From Maribellus sediminis (lineage in GTDB: Bacteria; Bacteroidota; Bacteroidia; Bacteroidales; Prolixibacteraceae): a DNA stretch of 64,000 nucleotides. Location: contig NZ_WXUB01000001.1 in the NCBI RefSeq assembly GCF_011799805.1, positions 1,054,001 through 1,118,000 on the forward strand. Reading direction: 5' to 3'. Positions 8,291-19,080 of the stretch are shown here, in pieces; position 1 is the first letter of the stretch, and each line of letters starts with the position of its first letter. The notes below the pieces were generated by a model, which was given only the letters and a program-made list of their open reading frames with translations, had not been told where the DNA came from and searched no databases. The position numbers were made by a program, and so were the translations under genes.

Positions 8291-9649
8291 CTAAATAATC
8301 TCAAAATACCTTTTTAATTCCCAGTTCTCGTCGTTTGGATCAACCTGTCTGCATTCCCATTCGCGGGTAAGTGTAAAATGGTCTACAAATGCTTCACCGA
8401 AAAGTTCATTGGCAATTTTCGAGTCGGCCATTTTTTTCGTGGCTATTTCCAGAGAATTGGGGAGTAAATGCTCTTTCGATTCAAGATAGGCATTTCCCTG
8501 GCTGGCAGGTGTAGTAAGTTCCAGTTCATTCTTAATGCCGTAAAGACCTGCTGCCAGCGATGCCGCCATGGCCAGGTAAGCGTTGGTATCTGCACCGGGA
8601 ACGCGCATTTCGATTCGGGTAGAAGTTTCGTTTCCGGGTATAGCGCGTATCGAAGCAGTCCGGTTGTCGATTCCCCAGGTCAATGTGCGTGGTGCCCAGT
8701 CACCACCGCTAAGGCGTTTGTAACTATTCGGATTTGGTGCGAACATCGGCAATATCTCCGGCAGACATTTTAATAAGCCGGCAATGTACTGTTTCATCAG
8801 CTTGCTCATTCGGTTGCTATCATCTACCTCAAAAAACAGATTCTTTTCACGACTTTTATCCCATAAACTTTGGTGAATGTGCCCGCCACTTCCCGGTAGG
8901 TTTTTATTCCATTTGGCCATGAATGTTGCTACAAAATTATGGCGGTAGGCAATTTCTTTTACAGCAGTTTTAAATAGTATGGCTTTGTCGGCAGCATGCA
9001 GTATTTCATCATAAATCACGGTAGCTTCTACTACTCCCGGTCCGGTTTCGGTGTGCATGCCCTCGAGCGGTACATCAAATTTCAAGAGCATTTCAAAAAG
9101 GTCATTAAAAAACGCATGGTTTAAGGAGGTACGAAGCAGCGAATAGCCAAACATGCCCGGTGTTATCGGTTTTAAATTTCGAAAATCATCCTGGTATATT
9201 TCGCTTGGAGTACCCATGAAATTGAACCACTCAAATTCCTGCGAAAAAAACGGAATAAATCCCATGGCTTCACTTTCTGCAGCAACACGTTTCAGCAGGC
9301 TGCGCGAACAGGTGGCCTGAGCATATTTTTCATCCTGACTAAAATCTCCCAGAAAAAAAGGCGTGTCGTTTTCCCAGGGAATTTCACGAAAAGTATTTAT
9401 GTCGATTAGTGCCTGTGCATCGGGATAACCCGTGTGCCAGCCCGTAATCTCAATATTGTCGTAACATTTGTCGTTACAATCCCATCCAAAAATCACATCG
9501 CAAAATCCCAGTCCCTGGTCGATGGCCTTCGAAAATTTGTCTTTGTGAATGTATTTTCCACGAAGAATGCCATCAATATCAGGAAAAGCAATTTTAACTT
9601 TTTTGCTGCTTGAATTTTTGATTTTATAGAGTAATTCTGTTTTGTTCAT
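8291..9649 (-). CDS. GSI-like glutamine synthetase family ligase (possible gamma-glutamyl-amine synthetase)
   Basis: 452 residues from the ATG at 9649 (MNKTELLYKIKNSSSKKVKI); a frame extension to 9691 is unlikely to be translated. Family landmarks are FPDIDGILRGKYI, the catalytic HTETGPGVVEATV, the ATP-site GSGGHIHQSLW, RLSGGDWAPRTLTWG and IEMRVPGADTNAYLA. It lacks the NLYDLPPE-type adenylylation loop of housekeeping GSI, and its N-terminal pattern resembles the PuuA/GlnA-like branch that ligates glutamate to amines (polyamines, ethanolamine). Classical glutamine synthesis is already covered by two other enzymes nearby, so another amine acceptor is plausible. It leads the operon with a phosphotransferase and a HAD phosphatase. 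Confidence 0.85.
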   Translation of the reverse strand: MNKTELLYKIKNSSSKKVKIAFPDIDGILRGKYIHKDKFSKAIDQGLGFCDVIFGWDCNDKCYDNIEITGWHTGYPDAQALIDINTFREIPWENDTPFFLGDFSQDEKYAQATCSRSLLKRVAAESEAMGFIPFFSQEFEWFNFMGTPSEIYQDDFRNLKPITPGMFGYSLLRTSLNHAFFNDLFEMLLKFDVPLEGMHTETGPGVVEATVIYDEILHAADKAILFKTAVKEIAYRHNFVATFMAKWNKNLPGSGGHIHQSLWDKSREKNLFFEVDDSNRMSKLMKQYIAGLLKCLPEILPMFAPNPNSYKRLSGGDWAPRTLTWGIDNRTASIRAIPGNETSTRIEMRVPGADTNAYLAMAASLAAGLYGIKNELELTTPASQGNAYLESKEHLLPNSLEIATKKMADSKIANELFGEAFVDHFTLTREWECRQVDPNDENWELKRYFEII

Positions 9650-9976
9650 ATTTTCAAAAGTAGTGCTAAAAGCTACGGAAACATGGAGCATATTTATTCA
9701 TTCCCCTTGCTTATCTTCCGTATCGTTTATAAGATTGAAAAATACTGCATGTTTCAGTAATAATCAAACGAACCACAAATTAATATGTAAAAGAGATACG
9801 GTTAAAAACGGTGATTTAGTAAGAAAAAAGTAAAAAAATAGGAAAGGGCCTCTCATTCAGTGAGGTGTGATGTGATAAATTGGTGAAATTTTTCAATTAA
9901 GCACTCTAAAATTGGATGGGTGAGAGCTAATATTGTTATTTTTATACAGACAAAACAGACTTAATATTCACTTATA
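9650..9976. other. intergenic region between divergent GSI-like and GSIII genes
   Basis: About 330 bp, AT-rich, must hold promoters for both directions. A TATTTTTA octamer about 35 bp before the GSIII start resembles the -7 box but differs from TAnnTTTG at the last base. A weak CCTC...GAGG hairpin lies near 9850. No coding sequence was recognised. Confidence 0.4.
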
Positions 9977-12166
9977 ATGGCACAATTTAGATTTAAGGCA
10001 CTTGAAGAAGTGCTAAACCGCAAGCCTGACGAAGTGGTCAGGGAGAATAATCTTGTATCTGATTATTTTGGAATGTTGGTTTTCGACACTCCGAAAATGA
10101 AAAAATACCTCTCGCGAGAGGCTTATAAGGCAGTAACCGATGCTATCGAGAAAGGAACTGCAATCGACCGAAAAATGGCGGACCAGGTGGCTCAGGGAAT
10201 GAAAGCCTGGGCGATTGAGAATGGTGCGACACATTACACACACTGGTTTCATCCACTTACTGATTCCACGGCAGAAAAACACGATGCCTTTATTGTTCAG
10301 GGTGCCGATGGTGGTGTGATTGAGTCATTCTCCGGAAATCTGCTTTCGCAGCAGGAGCCTGACGCTTCTTCTTTTCCGAGTGGTGGTATTCGGCAAACAT
10401 TCGAAGCGCGTGGTTATACGGCCTGGGATCCAACTTCGCCGGCTTTTATCAGCGAAACTACGCTGACTATCCCGACGATTTTTATTTCATACACCGGCGA
10501 AGCACTTGATTATAAAACGCCGCTATTGAGGGCCTTACAGGCTGTAAACAAAGCAGCAACCGAAGTGTGCCAGTATTTTGATAAAAATGTTACATCGGTT
10601 CAGGCTAACTTGGGCTGGGAACAGGAATATTTTCTGATTGATGAAGCGTTGTTTATGGCGCGTCCCGACCTGGTTTTAACTGGCCGGACTTTAATGGGCC
10701 ACAGTTCGTCGAAAGATCAGCAACTGGCCGATCATTATTTTTCTTCGATACCAACACGCGCCAACCGTTTTATGCAGGATCTGGAAAATGAAGCCTACAA
10801 GCTGGGCATTCCGGTAAAAACACGTCATAACGAAGTAGCACCAAATCAGTTCGAATTTGCACCAATTTACGAAGAGGCAAATCTTGCCAACGACCACAAC
10901 CAGCTGATGATGGACATTATGCAGAAGATTGCCCGGAAACACAAATTCCGTGTTCTTTTTCATGAAAAGCCATTTGCCGGTATCAACGGTTCGGGTAAAC
11001 ACAACAACTGGTCGTTGACTACCAATACCGGTGTAAATGTGTACAAACCGGGTAAAAATCCAAAGTCAAACCTGCAGTTCCTGACTTTTGTAATCAATAC
11101 TTTGCAGGCAGTTTACGATGGACAGGATCTTTTGAGAGCAAGTATTTTAACGGCTTCAAATTCTCACCGTTTAGGCGCCAATGAAGCACCGCCATCAATT
11201 CTTTCGGTTTTCCTTGGGTCAGAGGTTTCAAAAATGCTCGACTTGATGGAAGAAGCTGTGGTTGACCGGAAAATGACTCCCGATGAAAAAACAGCACTTA
11301 AACTGAACATCGGGCGAATTCCTGAGATCATTCTAGATAACACCGACCGCAACCGGACATCGCCATTCGCCTTTACCGGTAACCGCTTCGAATTCAGGGC
11401 AATTGGATCATCAGCGAATAATGCCTCTTCATTGATTGTGCTGAATACGCTTGTAGCGAATCAACTCATGAAATTTAAAGCTTCAGTTGACAAACTGATT
11501 GAAAAAGACGTGAAGAAAGATGAGGCAATTTTTCAGGTGTTAAAAGACCTGATCATTTCTTCAAAACCTATCCGCTTTAACGGTGACGGTTACAGCCCGG
11601 AATGGGTGGAAGAGGCGACGATGCGAGGATTGTCGAACATCAATAATGTTCCTGAGTCTTTGAGTGCCTACTTGCGACCGGAGAGTACTAAACTATTTGA
11701 AAAAATGAAGGTGCTTACCGAGTCGGAACTGCGCGGAAGGGTGGAAGTGGAATATGAAAAGTTTGTGATGAAGGTGCAGATCGAATCACGCGTTCTTGCC
11801 GATCTCGCAATTAATCATATTGTACCTACTGCCGTTCAGTACCAGACCATTTTGCTCGAGAATGTTAAACATCAGAAAGAAATATTTTCTCCTCAGGAAT
11901 TTGAGGAGCAAGCGAGCGGACGACTGGAACTGATCCGGGAAATAGGAGGCCATATTTCTGCCATCAAAATAAAGCGTAAGGAAATGATTGAAGCCCGTAA
12001 ACAGGCCAACATAATTGAAGATGTTTACGAAAGGGCAAAACTGTACAACGATACCGTGAAGCCATTTCTTGAAGAACTGCGCGATCACATCGACCGTTTG
12101 GAACTGATCGTTGATAACGAAAAATGGCCGCTGCCTAAGTATCGCGAGCTGTTATTTGTTCGCTAA
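9977..12166 (+). CDS. glnN: glutamine synthetase type III
   Basis: 729 residues, the typical GSIII length. Signature segments are GWEQEYFLIDEALF (metal-binding Glu), the family-specific RHNEVAPNQFEFAPIYEE and NGSGKHNNWSL (catalytic/ATP site), LGANEAPPSILSVFLG and GNRFEFRAIGSS, followed by the long C-terminal helical extension unique to GSIII. This is the main glutamine synthetase of Bacteroidota and cyanobacteria, a cytoplasmic dodecamer. It stands alone, with its own terminator, divergent from the GSI-like operon. With GSII at 5.1 kb this gives three GS classes within 7 kb. Confidence 0.95.
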   Translation: MAQFRFKALEEVLNRKPDEVVRENNLVSDYFGMLVFDTPKMKKYLSREAYKAVTDAIEKGTAIDRKMADQVAQGMKAWAIENGATHYTHWFHPLTDSTAEKHDAFIVQGADGGVIESFSGNLLSQQEPDASSFPSGGIRQTFEARGYTAWDPTSPAFISETTLTIPTIFISYTGEALDYKTPLLRALQAVNKAATEVCQYFDKNVTSVQANLGWEQEYFLIDEALFMARPDLVLTGRTLMGHSSSKDQQLADHYFSSIPTRANRFMQDLENEAYKLGIPVKTRHNEVAPNQFEFAPIYEEANLANDHNQLMMDIMQKIARKHKFRVLFHEKPFAGINGSGKHNNWSLTTNTGVNVYKPGKNPKSNLQFLTFVINTLQAVYDGQDLLRASILTASNSHRLGANEAPPSILSVFLGSEVSKMLDLMEEAVVDRKMTPDEKTALKLNIGRIPEIILDNTDRNRTSPFAFTGNRFEFRAIGSSANNASSLIVLNTLVANQLMKFKASVDKLIEKDVKKDEAIFQVLKDLIISSKPIRFNGDGYSPEWVEEATMRGLSNINNVPESLSAYLRPESTKLFEKMKVLTESELRGRVEVEYEKFVMKVQIESRVLADLAINHIVPTAVQYQTILLENVKHQKEIFSPQEFEEQASGRLELIREIGGHISAIKIKRKEMIEARKQANIIEDVYERAKLYNDTVKPFLEELRDHIDRLELIVDNEKWPLPKYRELLFVR

Positions 12167-12184
12167 CAATACAAGACATCCTAT

Positions 12185-12222
12185 AAAATGGCTTCTCAAT
12201 TTACTGAGAAGCCATTTTTTTT
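12185..12222 (+). terminator. rho-independent terminator after glnN
   Basis: Long perfect stem (AATGGCTTCTCA / TGAGAAGCCATT, loop ATTTAC) followed by a run of eight T, about 20 bp after the glnN stop. Confidence 0.85.
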
Positions 12223-12335
12223 ATGAAAGTCACAAGAAATTCAACAGTAAATTGCGGTTCTAAATTTTCATACTCACCCTGATTGTCCTTCGACACAATC
12301 GTCCCTGCCTGAACTGCGAACGGCAGGCAGGCCTC

Positions 12336-12719
12336 TCTGCGCGCAGCTAACCTTCATACACATCTTTGCGAGGTTCTGCTCCATTTTCGTCCGGAACAAT
12401 CGTTCAGCTACGATCAGCATTCTTCGCCGGACAAGGTACATCATGCTATTGTAACCCAGGCCGCCGTAATTCTTTGAATTACTTTGTCCTGGGCTAAAAT
12501 ACAACGCACTTTCAGTGCTGTTTTTTTTAAATCTCGAAAGCAAGTTTTGCCATTTGTAGTGCTGAAAGTCCTTAATCATTCAGCGGGGTTAATGATCCTA
12601 CAAAATCGGCGCAATTGCGGCAAAGCATTGAAAAGGTACACTATAATGCGCCGAATTTCTGGAGCTGATCAAAATCGCTCATTCCTTGTACTTGTGTATA
12701 AAGGGTAGCTGCGCGCAGA
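12336..12719. mobile_element. 384-bp MITE-like element with 27-bp terminal inverted repeats
   Basis: The left end (from 12336, TCTGCGCGCAGCTA...) and the reverse complement of the right end (to 12719) match over 27 bp with two mismatches. The interior has hairpins: CCCAGG...CCTGGG with inner GTAATTC/GAATTAC at about 12457-12495. Short open frames inside do not resemble a transposase. A CTGCCTGAACTG/GGCAGGCAG palindrome abuts the left end (12305-12332) and recurs at 54427. No clear target-site duplication was found. It is most simply a non-autonomous transposable element or a long structured repeat; the rest of the glnN-katG gap (to 13050) shows nothing except a promoter box. Confidence 0.6.
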
Positions 12720-13013
12720 AAGGGAGCAAAGGAGAGTCTGCACAAAATTGTATGGCCTTCATTCCAAATGGTAATTCCTGAGAATCATGATCTTTTTATT
12801 TCAGTGTTCTGTCAATCAGTTGTTTGTCAAACAAATTGGTGTCTTACCTGTTCTTTAAAAACAGCTCAGCAGAAAATCTCAATTTGATTCCATTTAGGCT
12901 GTTAACAAGCCTTAAATTACTTTTCTGCGTGATCATAATTTCGTAAATTGAAAAAAGCCAAAAATCATAAGGATAAGTTATAGGCATATAAAATGTATAT
13001 ATATTGATTATTT

Positions 13014-13021
13014 TAAATTTG
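13014..13021 (+). promoter_or_regulatory. candidate -7 box of katG
   Basis: TAAATTTG matches TAnnTTTG exactly, 30 bp before the katG start. A TTTG -33 box is not evident 19-21 bp upstream, which may mean an activator-dependent promoter (inference). Confidence 0.4.
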
Positions 13022-13038
13022 GTGTAGAAACTTCATAA

Positions 13039-15270
<2,232 letters not shown>

Positions 15271-15298
15271 TAGTTGAAAACTGATTTCATAATAGATA

Positions 15299-15330
15299 AG
15301 AAACCGTTCCAGTTTTGGGGCGGTTTTTTA
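15299..15330. terminator. terminator after katG
   Basis: Stem AAACCGTTCC / GGGGCGGTTT (with G-T pairs), followed by TTTTTT, between katG and the convergent DUF2007 gene. Confidence 0.7.
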
Positions 15331-15334
15331 TGTA

Positions 15335-16093
15335 TCAGTCCTGATGATCGTTCTGTTTGAAGTCGAGTCCACAATCAAAACAGTGCATCTTTTTCCTGAT
15401 AGGCCACAAAGGAGCGGTAAGTAAAGACAGAACGAGGTACAGTATATCCCACTTAATGTCGATCGCGTACCCAAAAACCACATTTGTAGAATGACATTCA
15501 GGACAAGAATCGTGGGAATCGGTATCTGAAGTGTCATTATATTTCTCCACCAATTCTTTATCCAGGTAATATTCCACGGGCCTGATTCGCAGGTAGCTAA
15601 ATACACTGCGGTCAAAATCTAGAAGCTCGTACCAGAAATCTTTCCAGTCAAAATTGAGTCTTTTATTGCTAAGCCTGTTGAATTCAATTTCTGATTCAAT
15701 TAAAACTGCCAGTTCATATTCGCTAAGTATTTCTGTTTTTAATTGTTCAGGCGTGTTCAACAGCTTTGGATTCTTGCGGATTGCAGATTTTATTCTAAGT
15801 ATTTCGTTTTGTCTGATTAATTCATCCTGAAATACTTCGGAAAGCGAATAAACGCCGTTTTCATCCGAAAGTTGCTGAGTCTGCTGCAATGCAATCGTAT
15901 TTGCTGCCTTTTTCTGCTGATCTTCGGGAACCTTTATTTTTACACCACCAATAGCCACAGCTCTGAAAGGATGCACCCAAACCATGTTTTCATCATATAT
16001 GAAACAATTAATTCCCTCGGTTTCCAATCTTCCTTTCAGGATATGGCAGTTTACAGGAATATTTGAACTATAAATGGTTTTGAGTCTGGTCAT
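15335..16093 (-). CDS. DUF2007-domain protein with C-terminal zinc ribbon and hydrophobic segment
   Basis: 252 residues from the ATG at 16093 (MTRLKTIYSSNIPVN), chosen over a start at 16126 because the domain begins there. Residues 1-75 match DUF2007 (a putative signal-transducing fold, here with GRLETEGINCFIYDEN and VKIKVPEDQ). The middle is helical. The C-terminus has a CPEC / CFDC zinc-ribbon pair flanking one hydrophobic stretch (DILYLVLSLLTAPLWPI) that could be a membrane segment. Proteins of this kind are common in Bacteroidota and have no assigned role. It is convergent with katG and probably monocistronic. Confidence 0.65.
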   Translation of the reverse strand: MTRLKTIYSSNIPVNCHILKGRLETEGINCFIYDENMVWVHPFRAVAIGGVKIKVPEDQQKKAANTIALQQTQQLSDENGVYSLSEVFQDELIRQNEILRIKSAIRKNPKLLNTPEQLKTEILSEYELAVLIESEIEFNRLSNKRLNFDWKDFWYELLDFDRSVFSYLRIRPVEYYLDKELVEKYNDTSDTDSHDSCPECHSTNVVFGYAIDIKWDILYLVLSLLTAPLWPIRKKMHCFDCGLDFKQNDHQD

Positions 16094-16380
16094 TTCGGGA
16101 TTGAGGTGGAAAAATGTTTGGTTCAATATGATTTTATGTAAGTAGCTACTGTACTGGTTTTCATTGTTTCAAATGTAATGATTTCAGGTATTGATTACAA
16201 AAAAATAATTATGAATTTAAAGCCTTGTTGTGGTAACGGGTTGAAATTTTGATCAGTGTGGAATATTTGCAACTCTTTTGTGATATTTTCTTCCTAATAT
16301 ACTTTCGAACCTAAACTCACGTTATCTTTTCAGCTGTTTAAAAAAAACGTTTACTTTTACTTCCCGAAATAAAACTGGGC

Positions 16381-18372
16381 ATGAAGCAAATAAGATTAGT
16401 AGTTTTTCCTGTTTTGATCTTAATCTTAAGTGCATGTGGGTCGGCAAAGTATGGCCGTGAAGCCACACTTTCGAAAGACATTGGCGAATACTACAAAGCT
16501 ATTGAACAATACAAGAAAGCACGTAAAAAGGAGAAGAGTCGCGAGAAGCGTATCGATTACGCCTATAAGATTGCGGATTGTTACCGTGCAATTGGACAAT
16601 ACGAATACGCCGCCCAAAACTACAAATTTGCCATTCGATTAGGTTATCCCGATCCTGAAGCATTATTGAATTATGCTGAAATGCTTCGGATTACGCAAAA
16701 GTACGAGGAGGCGACAGAAACTTACCGTACTTATCTCGATTCGGTTCCAGGCGACCAACGCGCCCTCGATGGCATTGAGGCTATGCGTAAAACCCAGGAG
16801 TGGGTGGCCAATCCAACACGACACATCATCAATCCGATAAAAGAGATCAACTCGCGGGAAAGTGATTTTGCACCTGTTTTTGTAGGCGGACGCGATAACG
16901 AAATAATTTTTACTTCCACCAGAAAGGCAGCTACGGGACGCAAGGAAAGTATGATTACCGGGCAGAAATATGCCGACTTGTTCAGGGCTACTTTTGGCGT
17001 TCAGCGCCAGAAATGGCAACAGCCCAAATTGCTCGACGAAAACCTGATCATCAATACAGGAGAAGAGGAAGGAGCAGCTACGCTGTCATCCACCGGAGAA
17101 CAAATGATATTTACCCGTTGCCGTTACGATAAGGCAAAAGCCATGGGAACCGAATTGTATTCCACCTCGCAGTCGCGAGGATCGTGGTCCGATCCTATAA
17201 AGCTCGAAGTGACCGGCGACAGTATCATTGCGGCGCATCCGGCAATGAGTGCCGACGGAAGTGTGCTTTATTTTGTTTCAGATATGGCCGGAGGTCAGGG
17301 AGGAAAAGACATCTGGATGGTTGAGTCGAACGGCGGATCATACGGCAAACCTGTAAATATGGGGGCAACCATCAATACCGCCGGCGACGAAATGTTTCCA
17401 TTCGCCCGTGATAACGGTGAGTTGTATTTTGCTTCAAACGGCCACATCGGAATGGGCGGTTTCGACCTTTATGTTGCTGCGAAGAACGAAGACAATGTTT
17501 GGATCGTTAAAAACATGGGATCGCCAATGAACTCGCCTGCTGATGACTTCGGAATTAGCTATGTTACCGGCGAAAATAAAGGGATGTTTTCTTCGAACAG
17601 AAAAGGATCGAGAGGCGACGATATTTATGAGTTTATGGTGCCGCCAAAAGTCTACCAGGTTGAAGCCGATATTTTCAATAAGGAAACCAATGCCAAACTG
17701 GATGGAGCAACGGTGCGCGTAATTGCTACCGACGGAACAAACCTGAAAGTTCGGGCAAGCAATGGTAATTTTAAAATGAATCTGAAGCCCGAAACCGAAT
17801 ATGTTTTTGCGGCTTACAAAGACGGATTTTTGCGGGATAAAGCTGCAGTAAGTACCATTGGCCTGGAAGAAAGTAAAGATTACCGCTTCACCATGTACCT
17901 GACACCGACCGATGCACCGATAAAAGTGGAGAATATCAGTTACGAATTTGGTAGCTGGGAACTGATGGAAAGCTCCAAAGCCTCGCTCGACTCACTGGTG
18001 CAAATACTGATATTTAACCCGACTATTACAATTGAGTTAATGGCACATACCGACCACGTTGGTAGCGATCAGTTTAACTTCGATCTGTCGCAAAAACGTG
18101 CGCAAAGTGTGGTTGATTATTTGATTGAAAAAGGGATTAATCCGGCACGTTTGGTTGCAAAAGGGTATGGCGAAACCTGGCCAAAAACAGTTACACGCGA
18201 GTTGGCCAAACAATATGATTTCCTGAAACGCGGTGATGAACTCACTGAAGCGTTTATTAATAAGCTCACGCCGGAGCAGCAGGAAATTGCCACATCTATT
18301 AATCGTAGAACAGAGTTCAGGGTGTTGTCTACCGACTTTATCGAAAAATTTGATGCAGAACCGGAGCGTTAA
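16381..18372 (+). CDS. PorE-like outer-membrane lipoprotein (TPR, beta-propeller, regulatory domain, OmpA)
   Basis: 663 residues. A lipoprotein signal ends at LILSAC (Cys19). Then come TPR-like helices (about 25-135), WD40-like PD40 beta-propeller repeats (about 150-415, e.g. HPAMSADGSVLYFVSDM, GMFSSNRKGSRGDDIYEF), a carboxypeptidase-regulatory-like beta-sandwich (about 425-515) and a C-terminal OmpA peptidoglycan-binding domain (about 535-663, AHTDHVGSDQFNFDLSQKRA). This exact domain order is that of PorE, which anchors the type IX secretion machinery to peptidoglycan; Bacteroidota carry several paralogues, so the assignment is by architecture only. No other T9SS gene is in the window. The gene ends convergently with a small secreted protein; the two stop codons share the TTAA at 18369-18372. 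Confidence 0.85.
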   Translation: MKQIRLVVFPVLILILSACGSAKYGREATLSKDIGEYYKAIEQYKKARKKEKSREKRIDYAYKIADCYRAIGQYEYAAQNYKFAIRLGYPDPEALLNYAEMLRITQKYEEATETYRTYLDSVPGDQRALDGIEAMRKTQEWVANPTRHIINPIKEINSRESDFAPVFVGGRDNEIIFTSTRKAATGRKESMITGQKYADLFRATFGVQRQKWQQPKLLDENLIINTGEEEGAATLSSTGEQMIFTRCRYDKAKAMGTELYSTSQSRGSWSDPIKLEVTGDSIIAAHPAMSADGSVLYFVSDMAGGQGGKDIWMVESNGGSYGKPVNMGATINTAGDEMFPFARDNGELYFASNGHIGMGGFDLYVAAKNEDNVWIVKNMGSPMNSPADDFGISYVTGENKGMFSSNRKGSRGDDIYEFMVPPKVYQVEADIFNKETNAKLDGATVRVIATDGTNLKVRASNGNFKMNLKPETEYVFAAYKDGFLRDKAAVSTIGLEESKDYRFTMYLTPTDAPIKVENISYEFGSWELMESSKASLDSLVQILIFNPTITIELMAHTDHVGSDQFNFDLSQKRAQSVVDYLIEKGINPARLVAKGYGETWPKTVTRELAKQYDFLKRGDELTEAFINKLTPEQQEIATSINRRTEFRVLSTDFIEKFDAEPER

Positions 18373-19010
18373 TTTTCTCCCTCTTTTGGGATTTCTTTTG
18401 GAGGTTCTTTTACCTGACGGGTTGAGTGGTAATCTTTAGTTCGGTCATTCCTCGCTTTTACGAATACTTTTCCCAGAACATCGGATGGCGAAAAGCGGAC
18501 AATGCTTACCGAAGCCGCTTCTACTCGCATTTGACGGTTATTTTCGGTTATTACAGCGGAAACGGGATTCTGTTGGTCGGCACTTATTTTGGTGAAGGCC
18601 GGAACTTCATATTGGTTAATAAATTTAAGGTTGTCATTGGCTCTGTCGAGGTCGCTGATTTGTTCGGGACTAACACGGATCTCGGGAACATTAATGTGTT
18701 CTGAATACATTTCTATCATGGGATTGACAAGAATGGTTTGTACCCGGACTACCTTCCGGATGTATGAAATGTGTGAAAGAACCAGTGAGTCGGAAGGAGT
18801 CACCCAAATGGTAAAAACGCCATTGTCGCGACTGATATCCTTGTCGTGATTCCTGAGGTTGACGACATAAACATCAGGGATGGCCATTCCGTTCTGATCA
18901 ACTATTCTACCTTCAATAAGAAATGCTTCATGTTGGGCTTCAGAAACGAGGCCCGAAAAAAGAAACATGAACAGAAATAAAATACGCAGTATCCTTTTTT
19001 TCTTTGTCAT
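18369..19010 (-). CDS. secreted carboxypeptidase-regulatory-like domain protein
   Basis: 213 residues. A signal peptide (MTKKKRILRILFLFMFLFSG... cut near SEAQ) precedes a CarboxypepD_reg-like beta-sandwich (about residues 30-110, EGRIVDQNGMAIPDVYVVNL, DNGVFTIWVTPSDSLVLSHI). The C-terminal part is free of known domains but ends in a conserved stretch (ENNRQMRVEAASVSIVRFSP). A clear paralogue lies at 45462-46019, including that C-terminal stretch. The function is unknown; the regulatory-like fold is usually the N-terminal domain of TonB-dependent receptors, and here stands without a barrel. It is convergent with, and overlaps by 4 bp, the PorE-like gene. Confidence 0.72.
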   Translation of the reverse strand: MTKKKRILRILFLFMFLFSGLVSEAQHEAFLIEGRIVDQNGMAIPDVYVVNLRNHDKDISRDNGVFTIWVTPSDSLVLSHISYIRKVVRVQTILVNPMIEMYSEHINVPEIRVSPEQISDLDRANDNLKFINQYEVPAFTKISADQQNPVSAVITENNRQMRVEAASVSIVRFSPSDVLGKVFVKARNDRTKDYHSTRQVKEPPKEIPKEGEN

Positions 19011-19080
19011 ATTTGCTGTTTTTGCCGGCTAATCGCAGCGGGTATTACACTACAATTTAACGAATAATTCGCAAAACAGG

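Noticed and set aside
12274-12579. Minus-strand open frame of 101 residues before katG
   Set aside because: It lies across the MITE-like element and its inverted end, is rich in Arg/Ser/Cys as expected of a chance frame, and matches no known fold.
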